Shown here: positions 34,710 through 43,400 of the stretch, piece by piece
How positions within the stretch are numbered: the first letter of the stretch is position 1
How the letters are laid out: every line of letters begins with the position of its first letter
Source of the DNA: an uncultured Alphaproteobacteria bacterium
GTDB lineage: Bacteria > Pseudomonadota > Alphaproteobacteria > UBA9655
Assembly (NCBI GenBank): GCA_937967795.1
Contig: CALBSK010000010.1
Location: forward strand, 62,001-126,000
Direction: 5' to 3'
DNA: 64,000 nt
Notes under the pieces: generated by a model
The model's database searches: none
What the model saw: only the letters and a program-made list of their open reading frames with translations
Told to the model about the DNA's origin: nothing
Program-made: the position numbers and the translations under genes

Positions 34710-35420
34710 ATGTCTCAAGCTGTTTTCCAAACCCAAATACTCCCCCATGGATTTGTTTATCTTCACGATATTGACAACTCCATTTTACAAGAAGTTCGAT
34801 ATGCAGGATTTCACAACTTTGTAGGGCGCCCCCTTCCTTCCTATCATTCTTCTGTTATTATCACAACAGAACCCCTCGCCCTTGCCTTAAAGGCTGTACA
34901 AGAAGAACTCAAGCCTTTTTCTTTAACACTCAAAGTTTATGATGCTTATAGACCTCAAGATGCGGTAGATGCTTTTGATCAATGGGCACAGAATCCGATG
35001 GATCAACTTATGAAAGCTGAATTTTATCCTCATATTCATAAAAAAGATGTTTTTGACCTTGGCTATATCGCAAGGCGTTCTTCCCATACACGGGGCAGTG
35101 CGGTCGATTTAACCCTTGTCCCCCTTCCTGTCCCCCATCAACCCACTTGGAAACCTGGAGACTCTCTTGTGGATGGAGGTCTTTCTAAGGATAAAAGATT
35201 TCCTGATAATTCAATCGATATGGGAACAGGCTTTGATTATCTTGATGAACTTTCTCATACCATGAATTCTGCTTTGCCGCTTGAAGTGAAAGGAAACCGC
35301 CTGCTTCTCAAAACCTTAATGGAAAAACATGGATTTGAAAATTACCACAAAGAATGGTGGCATTTTGGTTTAATGAACGAGCCCTATCCAGATACATATT
35401 TTAATTTCCCTGTAGCTTAA
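34710..35420 (+). CDS. D-alanyl-D-alanine dipeptidase (M15D, VanX/DdpX type)
   Basis: 236 residues. Zinc and catalytic motifs: DAYRP, SSHTRGSAVDLTL (SxHxxGxAxD) and EWWHFG (ExxH). No signal peptide, so cytoplasmic. It splits D-Ala-D-Ala, possibly recycling peptidoglycan pieces; VanX itself serves vancomycin resistance, but no van genes are here. Likely co-transcribed with the deformylase gene. Converges on fdxA with 12 bases between. Confidence 0.88.
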   Translation: MSQAVFQTQILPHGFVYLHDIDNSILQEVRYAGFHNFVGRPLPSYHSSVIITTEPLALALKAVQEELKPFSLTLKVYDAYRPQDAVDAFDQWAQNPMDQLMKAEFYPHIHKKDVFDLGYIARRSSHTRGSAVDLTLVPLPVPHQPTWKPGDSLVDGGLSKDKRFPDNSIDMGTGFDYLDELSHTMNSALPLEVKGNRLLLKTLMEKHGFENYHKEWWHFGLMNEPYPDTYFNFPVA

Positions 35421-35432
35421 AATGTGGCTCAC

Positions 35433-35765
35433 TCATCCACCTTTCTCAGGACTAAAATGGTCAGGATATTTATGAGGAACATTAACCCATGAGTCAGCAT
35501 CTAAGGGTGGCGTTTTTTTACGTGTAATATTTGGCCATCGCGCAGCATATTGGGCGTTCAGCTCAACCCATTTTTCCATGAGGGGTTCTGTATCTGGAAG
35601 GATAGCATTAATTGGACATTCAGGCTGGCAGACTCCACAATCAATACATTCCTCCGGATTAATAACCAGCATATTTTCCCCTTCATAAAAACAATCAACG
35701 GGACAAACCTCAACACAATCTGTATATTTACATTTGATACAGGCTTCTGTGACGACATAAGTCAT
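35433..35765 (-). CDS. fdxA: 7Fe ferredoxin FdxA
   Basis: 110 residues. CIKCKYTDCVEVCPVDCF gives the 3Fe-4S plus part of the 4Fe-4S ligands; CIDCGVCQPECP gives the second cluster. The C-terminal ITRKKTPPLDADSW tail is typical of alphaproteobacterial FdxA. An electron carrier in the cytoplasm. Short converging gap to the dipeptidase gene; no obvious terminator. Confidence 0.94.
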   Translation of the reverse strand: MTYVVTEACIKCKYTDCVEVCPVDCFYEGENMLVINPEECIDCGVCQPECPINAILPDTEPLMEKWVELNAQYAARWPNITRKKTPPLDADSWVNVPHKYPDHFSPEKGG

Positions 35766-36038
35766 AATAAAATCCTTTACTTTCTTTAAACATAAGCCCC
35801 TAAATGAGTCATTATAAGAAAATATACATATCCTTTTTCATATTTCCTTACACGCCAATGAGAATGACAAGCGGTGGGGTAATAAAGGTTCAAAAACTCT
35901 TGCGTGGCATTCATGATGAATATAATCGTGATTAATTAAACAAGCGGCTGTGAAATTAAGGTATACAACCTTCTTTTTCAAACTCAAAAAAGAGCGGAGA
36001 AAAGCTTCGCCTCCCCATTTCTTTCTTAACAAATTATC

Positions 36039-36596
36039 TTAACGAATTACGTTAAGAATTCTTGCTTCTCGACCTCGTTCAGAACTTGAAACTTTGATTA
36101 ACACACGAACCCCAGGCTCAAGAGACTCGTATCCAGCTGCTCGAAGAACAGATGCATGCAAGAAGATATCTCTTCCTCCGTCATCTGGATAGACAAATCC
36201 AAAGCCTTTCAATGGATTAAACCATTTCACTTCCCCTTCAACTTCCTCCAGACTTTCGGGATCAAAAGCCGGAGAACGCGGCCCCAAAAAAGCGGGTGAA
36301 AACCGTGGCTCGCGAGGAGAAAATTTAACCTCTAAAACTCTAAAAACCTGCCGCCCATCACTTCCGGGCTCAACATTGCGTCTTCCTGGTCCAATTTCAC
36401 AAACGAGGCGATCTCCTTCCTCTACACGTCGACAACCAGCAGCATCTAATACGGAAAAATGCATAAATATATCAGCTGAATCATCATCAACAACTAAAAA
36501 GCCATACCCTTTTTCTGGACTGTACCATTTTACTTTAGCTTCGACCCGTTCAAGTTCATTCTTATTTACTTCGTTCATTAAAGCTTGGTTCATCAT
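36039..36596 (-). CDS. Double cold-shock-domain protein
   Basis: 185 residues with two cold-shock domains: about 17-90 (VKWYSPEKGYGFLVVDDDSADIFMHFS) and about 118-185 (VKWFNPLKGFGFVYPDDGGRDIFLHAS), joined by a Pro/Arg linker. Each keeps RNP1 (KGYGF / KGFGF) and RNP2 (DIFMHFS / DIFLHAS). Such two-domain forms are characteristic of alphaproteobacteria and bind RNA or single-stranded DNA. A long AT-rich leader lies upstream and may hold a temperature-sensitive 5' UTR. Confidence 0.92.
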   Translation of the reverse strand: MMNQALMNEVNKNELERVEAKVKWYSPEKGYGFLVVDDDSADIFMHFSVLDAAGCRRVEEGDRLVCEIGPGRRNVEPGSDGRQVFRVLEVKFSPREPRFSPAFLGPRSPAFDPESLEEVEGEVKWFNPLKGFGFVYPDDGGRDIFLHASVLRAAGYESLEPGVRVLIKVSSSERGREARILNVIR

Positions 36597-37020
36597 TTTT
36601 TAACTACTCCCACTCAATTGCGACAACTTATGCTTTCCTTTATTAGGAAATCAAGAAAATCAAAGAGAAAACTGCTCTATTTTTTTGAAAAGTTGCATAA
36701 ATACAACTCCCCTTTTCTCCCTTTTTCACATAATATAGCACAATTAAAATCACCTCTCAATATTTATTGTTATATTGAAAGATAATAGATTTTTTTCTTT
36801 GTATTTATTTATTTTTCTTATATAATAAAAATTGTTCTTTTGTTATAAGAGAAAAAGATCTTAGGAATATTAAAAAGAGCCTTTCCCTTTTTGAAACGAG
36901 ATGCAAAATAAAGGTCTTCATTCATATTATGAACACCACATTTCTTTTCTTGAAGATAGGCCAAAACCGATTTAGATTTTCTACATAAAGACACATTTAT
37001 TCATCCTGAAGGAGAATCAT
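36597..37020. other. AT-rich intergenic region with divergent leaders
   Basis: 424 bases between divergent genes, much richer in A and T than its flanks (runs of t and a around 36780-36850). It must carry the promoter and 5' UTR of the cold-shock protein (minus) and of the coiled-coil gene (plus, SD aaggag at 37010). I could not set boxes with confidence. No RNA gene is recognised. Confidence 0.4.
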
Positions 37021-37347
37021 ATGACCGCAAAGGACATTCTTAAACAAACTACCTTAAAGCTTGAATTTTTATGTGAATCTTATGAGAAAACCACTTTAGT
37101 AAAACTAGAAGATCTTGAGGAAACGGTTGTTCACCTAGGTCAAGAGGTCCAGACGCTGGATCTTGCCTCCGATCAAACCTTAAAGAAAGAAATAAATAGC
37201 CTTCAAAGTACCCTCCTCAAACTTTCCTCATTGTTGCAAGAACAACAAGAAAATCTTGAACGTCAAGTTCAAGAGATTCATCTCCATCAACGTGCTCTGG
37301 GCGCTTATGCACGTGTTGCTAATAATAACGTAGGATCGTTTGCATAG
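37021..37347 (+). CDS. Small coiled-coil protein
   Basis: 108 residues, starting at ATG 37021 with the strong SD AAGGAG 7 bases before. Helical throughout, heptad-like Leu/Gln pattern (about 20-95), no Cys or signal peptide. The C-terminal HQRALGAYARVANN resembles an alphaproteobacterial small conserved family, but I do not recognise it. Convergent with the DMT carriers. Confidence 0.65.
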   Translation: MTAKDILKQTTLKLEFLCESYEKTTLVKLEDLEETVVHLGQEVQTLDLASDQTLKKEINSLQSTLLKLSSLLQEQQENLERQVQEIHLHQRALGAYARVANNNVGSFA

Positions 37348-37356
37348 AGCCTCTGA

Positions 37357-38283
37357 TTACTGGTAGCTGAGCGCTCGTCGACGTGTTTCTCCGTAACTGA
37401 GAGAAACAATAGCAGCCATCAATACAAACGCCCCAAAGCATGTCCAAAAGGAAGGGATTTCACCAAAGGCTGCTAAACCAATAAGAGCGCTCGCAAACCA
37501 CTTTGTAAACCCGTAAGGGATAAGATAGCTAACTTCAGCCGATGCATAAGCTTTACTAAGACAAAGATGTGCACTTGCTGCAAGCCCCCCCATCATCAAA
37601 AGCCATGGCCATTGCCAGGAAGTGGGAGTCACGCCATAGATAAGAGTGGGGATGAAAAGAACCGGTGCCGTAAAAAGAAGAAGATAAATGACAATCAATT
37701 GAGGAGAATCCTCTTTTGTTAAGCGACGTATGATCAGGGTAGCTCCTGAGAAACAGCTGGCCGCCAACACAGGTAAAAGAGCGATCAAGCTTAAAGTTTC
37801 AGGAATGAACATTGTCTGAGAGATGAGCCCCCCTCCTACAAAACCAATTAAAATAGAGAAGCTACGCTCCATTCCCACGTTCTCTTTAAGGAAAATACGC
37901 GCGCCCACGACTGTAATAAGAGGACCTAAAAACATCAACGCCACAGCTTGAGCGAGCTGCATATAAGCCAGCGACATATACCATAACACAATGCCAATGG
38001 CCGAAAGGCCAATACGGCACACTTGCAAAAAAGGACGCCTTGTTTTTAAGGATTCAGGACCGTTCTGAAGAATCCAAGGCACCAGAAAAATAAGACCAAA
38101 CAAATTTTGAAAAAAGGCGACCTCGAAAGCGGGGAGAGGTTGTTGCCCTACCGCTTCAGCCGTGGAGGAAAGATATCGAACAATACCATTAATTGCCGAA
38201 AAACATAAAAAAGACGATATTTTCCAAAAAGCTCCTCGAAAATGGGGTGAAGCCTTCCAAAAAATGATGACGGGCGTGATCAT
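37357..38283 (-). CDS. EamA/DMT-family transporter, copy 2
   Basis: 308 residues with about ten membrane helices in two EamA repeats. FEVAFFQNLFGLIFLVPW and RPFLQVCRIG resemble Rickettsia S-adenosylmethionine and related carriers. Start overlaps the end of the upstream paralogue by 4 bases. The two proteins share layout and several blocks (SAINGIVRYLS vs SGINGCVRYFS; YLIPYGFTKWFASALIG vs YLIPMSFTRLIAGAVIG), a tandem duplication. Substrate uncertain: SAM, riboflavin or another metabolite. Confidence 0.82.
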   Translation of the reverse strand: MITPVIIFWKASPHFRGAFWKISSFLCFSAINGIVRYLSSTAEAVGQQPLPAFEVAFFQNLFGLIFLVPWILQNGPESLKTRRPFLQVCRIGLSAIGIVLWYMSLAYMQLAQAVALMFLGPLITVVGARIFLKENVGMERSFSILIGFVGGGLISQTMFIPETLSLIALLPVLAASCFSGATLIIRRLTKEDSPQLIVIYLLLFTAPVLFIPTLIYGVTPTSWQWPWLLMMGGLAASAHLCLSKAYASAEVSYLIPYGFTKWFASALIGLAAFGEIPSFWTCFGAFVLMAAIVSLSYGETRRRALSYQ

Positions 38284-39281
38284 GCTATCGCGGGTTGAGG
38301 TGAAGAATGTTTTTTTACTTTCATATGCTGAACCTCATATTTACATAGGCTAATCGTCGCTAAAAGAATAAAGAAGGATCCAAGAACTGTCCAGTGAGTT
38401 GGCCACTCACTAAAGAAAATCATCCCAATCACAGCCCCTGCAATAAGACGAGTAAAACTCATAGGGATAAGATAAGTAATATCCGCAATCACATACGCAT
38501 ATTGTAAGAAAATATAAGCAGCAGCTAAAAATCCTCCCATCATAATAAGGTATGGCCATTGCCAGAAAAGGGGCGTTACCCACTCAAAAAAAGAGGCAAA
38601 ACCTAAAATGGGTAAGGAGAAAAGAAAAAGGTAAAGACAAACCGTTTGAGGCGTATCATTCTTCAACTGTTTCTTTGCAAGAACGGCGGACGTTGCATAG
38701 CAAGCAGTAGCCATTACGGGGAAAAAAATGAGGAGGCCAATATCCATCCAATTGGCTTCACTCTTAAATATCTCATGGCCTGTAATCATGAGTGCACCTG
38801 CAATTGCCGTTCCAATAGCAAACGCACGGGCCCATCCACACTTTTCTCCTAAGAAAATCTTGGCACCTACTGTTGTAAAAAGAGGAGAAGCTGCGTATTT
38901 AAAGGCTATCACCTGAACAATAGGCATCTTCGAAAGACCCACAAACCACAGAACAATACCCATCGACGCCGCTAAGCCTCGAGCCCCATTAAGAAAAAAA
39001 GAATTCTTGGATTTACAGGCGGCTATTCCACTCGATAAAATCCATGGAAGAATAAACAAAAGACCGAAAAGGGTTTCGAAAAACGCCAGCTCCTGTGCGG
39101 GTATGAGAGGCAGACCAGCTTCCTTAGCCGTTAAAGAAAAATAGCGAACGCACCCATTTATTCCTGAAAAACTTAGACAAGAACAAACTTTAAAAAGGGC
39201 ACCCTTTATTGCAGGATCACGCCATTTTTCCCAAAAACCCCTATTTGCAACACTGGGTAGAGTTGTAGACACATCGGTCAT
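38280..39281 (-). CDS. EamA/DMT-family transporter, copy 1
   Basis: 333 residues with a short cytoplasmic N-terminus, then ten helices in two EamA repeats: ELAFFETLFGLLFILPW, VLWFVGLSKMPIVQVIAF and a second half with YLIPMSFTRLIAGAVIG. It belongs to the same subfamily as copy 2. Tandem carriers with 4-base overlap suggest one transcript and either a heteromer or divided substrates. Metabolite uptake is expected of a host-dependent cell. Confidence 0.82.
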   Translation of the reverse strand: MTDVSTTLPSVANRGFWEKWRDPAIKGALFKVCSCLSFSGINGCVRYFSLTAKEAGLPLIPAQELAFFETLFGLLFILPWILSSGIAACKSKNSFFLNGARGLAASMGIVLWFVGLSKMPIVQVIAFKYAASPLFTTVGAKIFLGEKCGWARAFAIGTAIAGALMITGHEIFKSEANWMDIGLLIFFPVMATACYATSAVLAKKQLKNDTPQTVCLYLFLFSLPILGFASFFEWVTPLFWQWPYLIMMGGFLAAAYIFLQYAYVIADITYLIPMSFTRLIAGAVIGMIFFSEWPTHWTVLGSFFILLATISLCKYEVQHMKVKKHSSPQPAIA

Positions 39282-39422
39282 AGATTTAAACTTTTACCTC
39301 TCAAAAAGGGCACCCGACTTCCCATATAGCAATTCGGTCTCTCTTTTTCCAGCTTTCTTTTTTATCAAAACAAAACGTATTGAATGTGTGGATATAAATT
39401 TTGTTAGGATGAAATCTTAGGT

Positions 39423-39959
39423 TCACGTTTTAAGAACAACTTTTAATTGAGGTTGTTCTACAATAAACCGCCACAACTTTTCCTGTCCTTGACGAATGCC
39501 AATGCGGGGTGTGGTTACATAGGAAAAGGAAAAAGAAGAAGGTTTAACATAAAAGGTCTCACTTTCCGTCAGATCAATAGCATTGTGTTCACGGGTGATG
39601 CCTAAGTGACGACAAAGCTTTCCTGGACCATTCAAAAAAAGTAAAGAAGGTTCCCTTAATATCATTCCCCGAATAAGGACGGCTGCGGGCATTCCCTCTT
39701 CTTCTGTAACGAAATTAAGGCAATGATACATACCATAAATGAAGTAAACATAGGTCAATCCGGGTGGACCAAACATCACCTCGGTGCGTTTCGTTTTCCC
39801 TCGAAAAGCGTGGCATGCAGGATCATCTTTCCCGATATAAGCTTCAGTTTCAGTAATAATCCCTAAAAAATTCCTAAACACAAGCGCTTTTCCGAGGAGT
39901 TCCTGAGCAACGATAAGAGTCGGGCGATTAAAGAAATCTCGCAAAAGCCGTTCAGCCAT
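39423..39959 (-). CDS. 3-methyladenine DNA glycosylase (AAG/MPG family)
   Basis: 178 residues. TEAYIGKDDPACHAFRGKTKRTEVMFGPPGLTYVYFIYGMYHCLNFV is the family core with the catalytic Glu and DNA-intercalating Tyr/Met region; GPGKLCRHLGI near residue 115 follows. It removes alkylated purines from DNA. Overlaps the end of the COQ9 gene by 8 bases, so likely co-translated. Confidence 0.93.
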   Translation of the reverse strand: MAERLLRDFFNRPTLIVAQELLGKALVFRNFLGIITETEAYIGKDDPACHAFRGKTKRTEVMFGPPGLTYVYFIYGMYHCLNFVTEEEGMPAAVLIRGMILREPSLLFLNGPGKLCRHLGITREHNAIDLTESETFYVKPSSFSFSYVTTPRIGIRQGQEKLWRFIVEQPQLKVVLKT

Positions 39960-40557
39960 GGCTTCTCCATAAGAAAATTTTTTGAATTATTTTTTGGGGA
40001 ATTTTGGGTAAAGATAAAACTTCATCGATCCGACGATCGAGAAAATTCCAAGTCTTGTGAAACTCTTCCGAATTATCTTGAAGCCAATACAAAAATGTAG
40101 AGGAATAAACCCAGCTTAAAAGAGCCCTCTTGGTATAAAAATTATAGTCGGTTGACGTGTCTCCCGCATAATACCAAATCTCATTAACGGTTTGATAAAG
40201 AAGTTGACTTGCTTGACTCAGATGAGAAGGAAAGGCTAAGTAAACAGCCGTTTTGCGTGCCGCTTCTCGATAAGGAATAAGAAGGGCCAAGCGCGTTTTA
40301 ACTCCCAACGCGACTCTTTCTCTTACCCTAAACCCTTCAGAAGAAGGAAGGTTGACTCGCATCTCTTGATCGAGAAGATGGCTCCAATAAGAAACGGCTT
40401 CAAGAGGCGCCAGTGGGAAAAGCCTCCATGAATAGGAGGGATCTACACCTATCTCACTTGCCGCTCTTTCCAAAAGATCTTGAGACCATCCCTCAAATGG
40501 AACGTGGATAAGAGCGCGTTCTAAAATTTTCTTTTTAAGCTCATTCCGTGAATCCAT
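39952..40557 (-). CDS. coq9: COQ9-family ubiquinone biosynthesis protein
   Basis: 201 residues. A TetR-like N-terminus (ILERALIHVPFEGWSQDLLERAASEIGVDPSYSWRLFP) followed by the COQ9 domain (RVRERVALGVKTRLALL, WYYAGDTSTDYNFYTKRALLSWVYSSTFLYWLQD). It binds lipid and aids ring hydroxylation in ubiquinone synthesis. Typical of alphaproteobacteria and mitochondria. Divergent from rpsU. Confidence 0.93.
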   Translation of the reverse strand: MDSRNELKKKILERALIHVPFEGWSQDLLERAASEIGVDPSYSWRLFPLAPLEAVSYWSHLLDQEMRVNLPSSEGFRVRERVALGVKTRLALLIPYREAARKTAVYLAFPSHLSQASQLLYQTVNEIWYYAGDTSTDYNFYTKRALLSWVYSSTFLYWLQDNSEEFHKTWNFLDRRIDEVLSLPKIPQKIIQKIFLWRSHG

Positions 40558-40649
40558 ACTTTTCCCTTTTCTTAATAATTTTTATATACTATGTTTAAAT
40601 GGTTTTATTCAACTTTTAGATTAATTTTGGAAGGAGGTGTCAAAGGTTT

Positions 40650-40850
40650 ATGCAAGTTATTGTCCGCGACAATAATGTTGATCAAGCGCTTCGTGTTCTC
40701 AAGAAAAGAATGCAACGAGAAGGTATTTTTCGAGAGATGAAGCTCCGTCGATATTACGAAAAACCTTCCGAGCGAAAAGCCCGCGAGCGAGCTGAAGCCG
40801 TTAGACGAGCCCGCAAACTCGCCCGCAAACGCACTGAGCGAGAGGGCTAA
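40650..40850 (+). CDS. rpsU: Ribosomal protein bS21
   Basis: 66 residues, Arg/Lys-rich, beginning QVIVRDNNVDQALRVLKKRMQREGIFREMKLR. An SD aaggaggtg lies 12 bases before the ATG. A good intrinsic terminator follows. It contacts the platform of the 30S subunit. Confidence 0.97.
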   Translation: MQVIVRDNNVDQALRVLKKRMQREGIFREMKLRRYYEKPSERKARERAEAVRRARKLARKRTEREG

Positions 40851-40860
40851 GTTAAGCTCT

Positions 40861-40890
40861 AAATTCCCCCATTTTTGGGGGAATTTTTTT
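40861..40890 (+). terminator. Intrinsic terminator of rpsU
   Basis: aattccccc (40862-40870), loop attttt, gggggaatt (40877-40885), then a T run to 40890. A 9-bp stem rich in G and C just after the stop codon. Confidence 0.9.
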
Positions 40891-41003
40891 ATGTATTTAC
40901 TAAAATTTTCTCTCTCGGATTAGGAGAGATTTAGGATCCCTATCCGGACGTTTGAGAGACAGCGGACCTTTATGCCCAGAACTCAAGAATTTTATTTAAC
41001 CGC

Positions 41004-42311
41004 TTATGCAGCATGGCTCCCTTTTGCAACGCAAGATAAATTCACAAACTTTTTAATGGACTCCGAAATATAACTGCGTGCATCTTCACCCACGAAATGA
41101 TGATTCCCAAAAGAAAAACTGCGCAACATCACATTATTAGCATGCTTAAGATCACCTACAACCCTATGCTTATAAAGCTTCATAGCAGGTTGAGCTGCTA
41201 TATTACCGCAAATAATGGGCCGGGTTTCTATTCCATTAGATTCTAAATAAGAGCGAATTTCAGAGACAGAAAAAGGTGCTTTTTGTGTAAGCGTTAAAGG
41301 AAAACCAAACCAAGAGTGCTCTCCCTTAGGAGTTTCATTTTGAACTCTGAAAATATCTCTAAATTCTTCAAAGTCTTTTGCCCAAGCGTGAGCATTGCGA
41401 CGACGTGTTTCAACAAATGATTTGAGTTTTGGCAGTTGAAAAGAACCCATAGCTCCTTGAAGTTCTGTAGGACGTAGGTTATATCCAAGGTTTACAAATA
41501 AAAAGCGAGGATCAAAGCCTGGATGTTCTTTTAAATACTTATCTTTATTCTCTACTTCCCGAACCCAACCATGAGCTCTCAATATGCGCATAAGTTCAGC
41601 AATTTCAGTATCATTTGTGACTGTAATTCCTCCTTCAAGCGTACTAATGTGATGGGAGAAATAAAAACTAAACGTACCTACTGCTCCAAAAGACCCCACC
41701 GGCTTCCCATCGTAATAAGCCCCTAAAGCTTCGCAACAATCTTCAATTAAAACTAAATCTTTGGCACGACAAATATCAACAATTTCATCCATATTGCAAG
41801 GGTTTCCATAAACAGGGACAATCATTATGCCGCGTGTTTTTGGACCAATGGCTCTTTCAATTTCCATAGGATCAACATTGAGAGTTATGGGGTCAATATC
41901 TACGATCACAGGAGTTAAATTACATTGAATAAGAGGCCAAACTGTTGTAGACCACGACAACGCCGGTACAATTACCTCATCTCCTGGTCTTAGATAATTT
42001 TCTAATGCAGGATTCGTCAAAGCTGCAATAGCTAAAAGGTTGGCCGAAGACCCAGAGTTATTCATGACACCCTGCTTAAAACCGAAGTAATTGGCAAATT
42101 CTCTCTCAAATTTTTTGACTTTGGGACCCATGGTCACTTGAGTCGTAAGCATGCATTCGAGAGCAGCCATAATTTCTTCTTCCCCAAACGTAGCTTCATG
42201 TAAGCGGACTTTTGGATTTTTAAGATTAAATGAGAAATCATTCATCTCTTCAAAGCTTTCTTTTATGAGAAGGCCTAGTTTGTTTTTTAAAGTAGGATTT
42301 AATTGAGTCAT
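41004..42311 (-). CDS. ColD-like PLP-dependent 3-dehydratase of a GDP-sugar
   Basis: 435 residues of the DegT/DnrJ fold. The PLP lysine is replaced by His220 in SFYFSHHISTLEGG, the hallmark of ColD and RfbH sugar 3-dehydratases; Asp191 should bind the PLP nitrogen. The RAHGWVRE segment and the following residues match ColD and lack the cysteines that hold the 2Fe-2S cluster of RfbH-type E1, so no partner reductase is needed. ColD removes the 3-hydroxyl of GDP-4-keto-6-deoxymannose. Here the substrate may be a heptose equivalent, given the hdd genes. It is the last gene of the operon. Confidence 0.85.
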   Translation of the reverse strand: MTQLNPTLKNKLGLLIKESFEEMNDFSFNLKNPKVRLHEATFGEEEIMAALECMLTTQVTMGPKVKKFEREFANYFGFKQGVMNNSGSSANLLAIAALTNPALENYLRPGDEVIVPALSWSTTVWPLIQCNLTPVIVDIDPITLNVDPMEIERAIGPKTRGIMIVPVYGNPCNMDEIVDICRAKDLVLIEDCCEALGAYYDGKPVGSFGAVGTFSFYFSHHISTLEGGITVTNDTEIAELMRILRAHGWVREVENKDKYLKEHPGFDPRFLFVNLGYNLRPTELQGAMGSFQLPKLKSFVETRRRNAHAWAKDFEEFRDIFRVQNETPKGEHSWFGFPLTLTQKAPFSVSEIRSYLESNGIETRPIICGNIAAQPAMKLYKHRVVGDLKHANNVMLRSFSFGNHHFVGEDARSYISESIKKFVNLSCVAKGSHAA

Positions 42312-42335
42312 CAGTCTCTCCTTTGTAATATAATT

Positions 42336-43400
42336 CTAAAATGGGCCTCGAAAGGCAACAATCTCCTTGGCTTCTTCGCTAACTGGGATCCAATCTTCTT
42401 TCATATTTATCAACTTATAGGCCCGCATCGCGATAGTCTTTGCACTTGGATAAAAAATATTTTCAAGATTCTTAGTCGTAGGGCAGGGTGTTTCTGCAAA
42501 CCCCATTCGAGCGGCTCTAAAAGATTTTTCTTCTTGAAGCTTTTCAAAGACTTGAGTTATAATTTCCGCACTTGCCCCACAATTAAGCCACCCGCAATCA
42601 ATTACAAGTAAACGTCCCGTTTTAAGAACAGAGGAAGCAATTAAGTCTATATCCATGGGGTACAACGTGACAGGATCAATCACTTCAGCGGTAATGCCTA
42701 CTTCTTTTAGATGCGCTGCAGCTCTCAAAGCTTCAGCCACCATATGACTAATTCCTATAATCGTAATATCATCTCCTTCAGCCAAAATGCGGCCTTTCCC
42801 CAGAGGCACGGCAAAAGGCTCTTCAGGGACAATACCCTTTATTTCATAAAGCATCCGATGCTCAACAAAAATAACAGGGTTATTTTCACGAATGGATGAT
42901 ATGAGGGTTCCCTTAGCGTCATAAGGCGTAGTTGGCGCCACTACTTTGAGGCCTGGAACATGCATAAAAAAGGAATGAAATGCTTGAGAATGTTGAGCAC
43001 CTTGCCCCCAACTTCTTCCAATCACATTTCTAACCACCAAAGGAACACTTTGCTTCCCCGCAAACATATAAGAGGTTTTAGCAGCTAAATTGACAAGCTG
43101 GTTCATACAAAGAAGGACAAAGTCCATACGCTGATGTACGTGAATCGGCCTGAGACCCGCAAGAGCCGCTCCGATGGCAACGCCAGTCATCCCATCTTCT
43201 GAAAGCGGAGTATCAAAGCTTCTATGAGATCCGAAAAAAGTATGAAGATCCTTAGTTGAGCCAAAAAGACCTTTCGGATCATCGGCGCCTAATCCAAGAA
43301 CAATTACGTTTTCGTCCCGTTCCATTTCTTGATAAGTTGCTTCATAAATGGCTTCTCCGTACGTTATAGAACGAGAAGAAGTCTTATCAACTAAATACAT
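42336..43400 (-). CDS. 2-oxoacid dehydrogenase E1 beta-type subunit
   Basis: 354 residues from ATG 43400 (MYLVDKTSSRS), with GAGGAG 10 bases upstream. Thiamine-diphosphate-dependent: DTPLSEDGMTGVAIGAALAGLRPI contains the Glu that activates thiamine (Glu68), then NQLVNLAAK and a transketolase C-terminal domain. It pairs with the E1 alpha gene, which it overlaps by 14 bases. No E2, E3 or lipoyl domain is present, so it is not a pyruvate dehydrogenase complex. In this sugar operon it may transfer a two-carbon unit to a keto-sugar. Confidence 0.88.
   Translation of the reverse strand: MYLVDKTSSRSITYGEAIYEATYQEMERDENVIVLGLGADDPKGLFGSTKDLHTFFGSHRSFDTPLSEDGMTGVAIGAALAGLRPIHVHQRMDFVLLCMNQLVNLAAKTSYMFAGKQSVPLVVRNVIGRSWGQGAQHSQAFHSFFMHVPGLKVVAPTTPYDAKGTLISSIRENNPVIFVEHRMLYEIKGIVPEEPFAVPLGKGRILAEGDDITIIGISHMVAEALRAAAHLKEVGITAEVIDPVTLYPMDIDLIASSVLKTGRLLVIDCGWLNCGASAEIITQVFEKLQEEKSFRAARMGFAETPCPTTKNLENIFYPSAKTIAMRAYKLINMKEDWIPVSEEAKEIVAFRGPF

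Noticed and set aside
35838..36032. A 64-codon minus-strand frame between fdxA and the cold-shock gene
   Set aside because: No SD, odd composition with a short His/Cys cluster; the sequence looks like a decayed intergenic repeat rather than a gene.
41004..42311. Sugar aminotransferase (DegT/DnrJ) call
   Set aside because: The PLP lysine is replaced by His220, so transamination by the normal route is not possible; a ColD-type dehydratase fits better.
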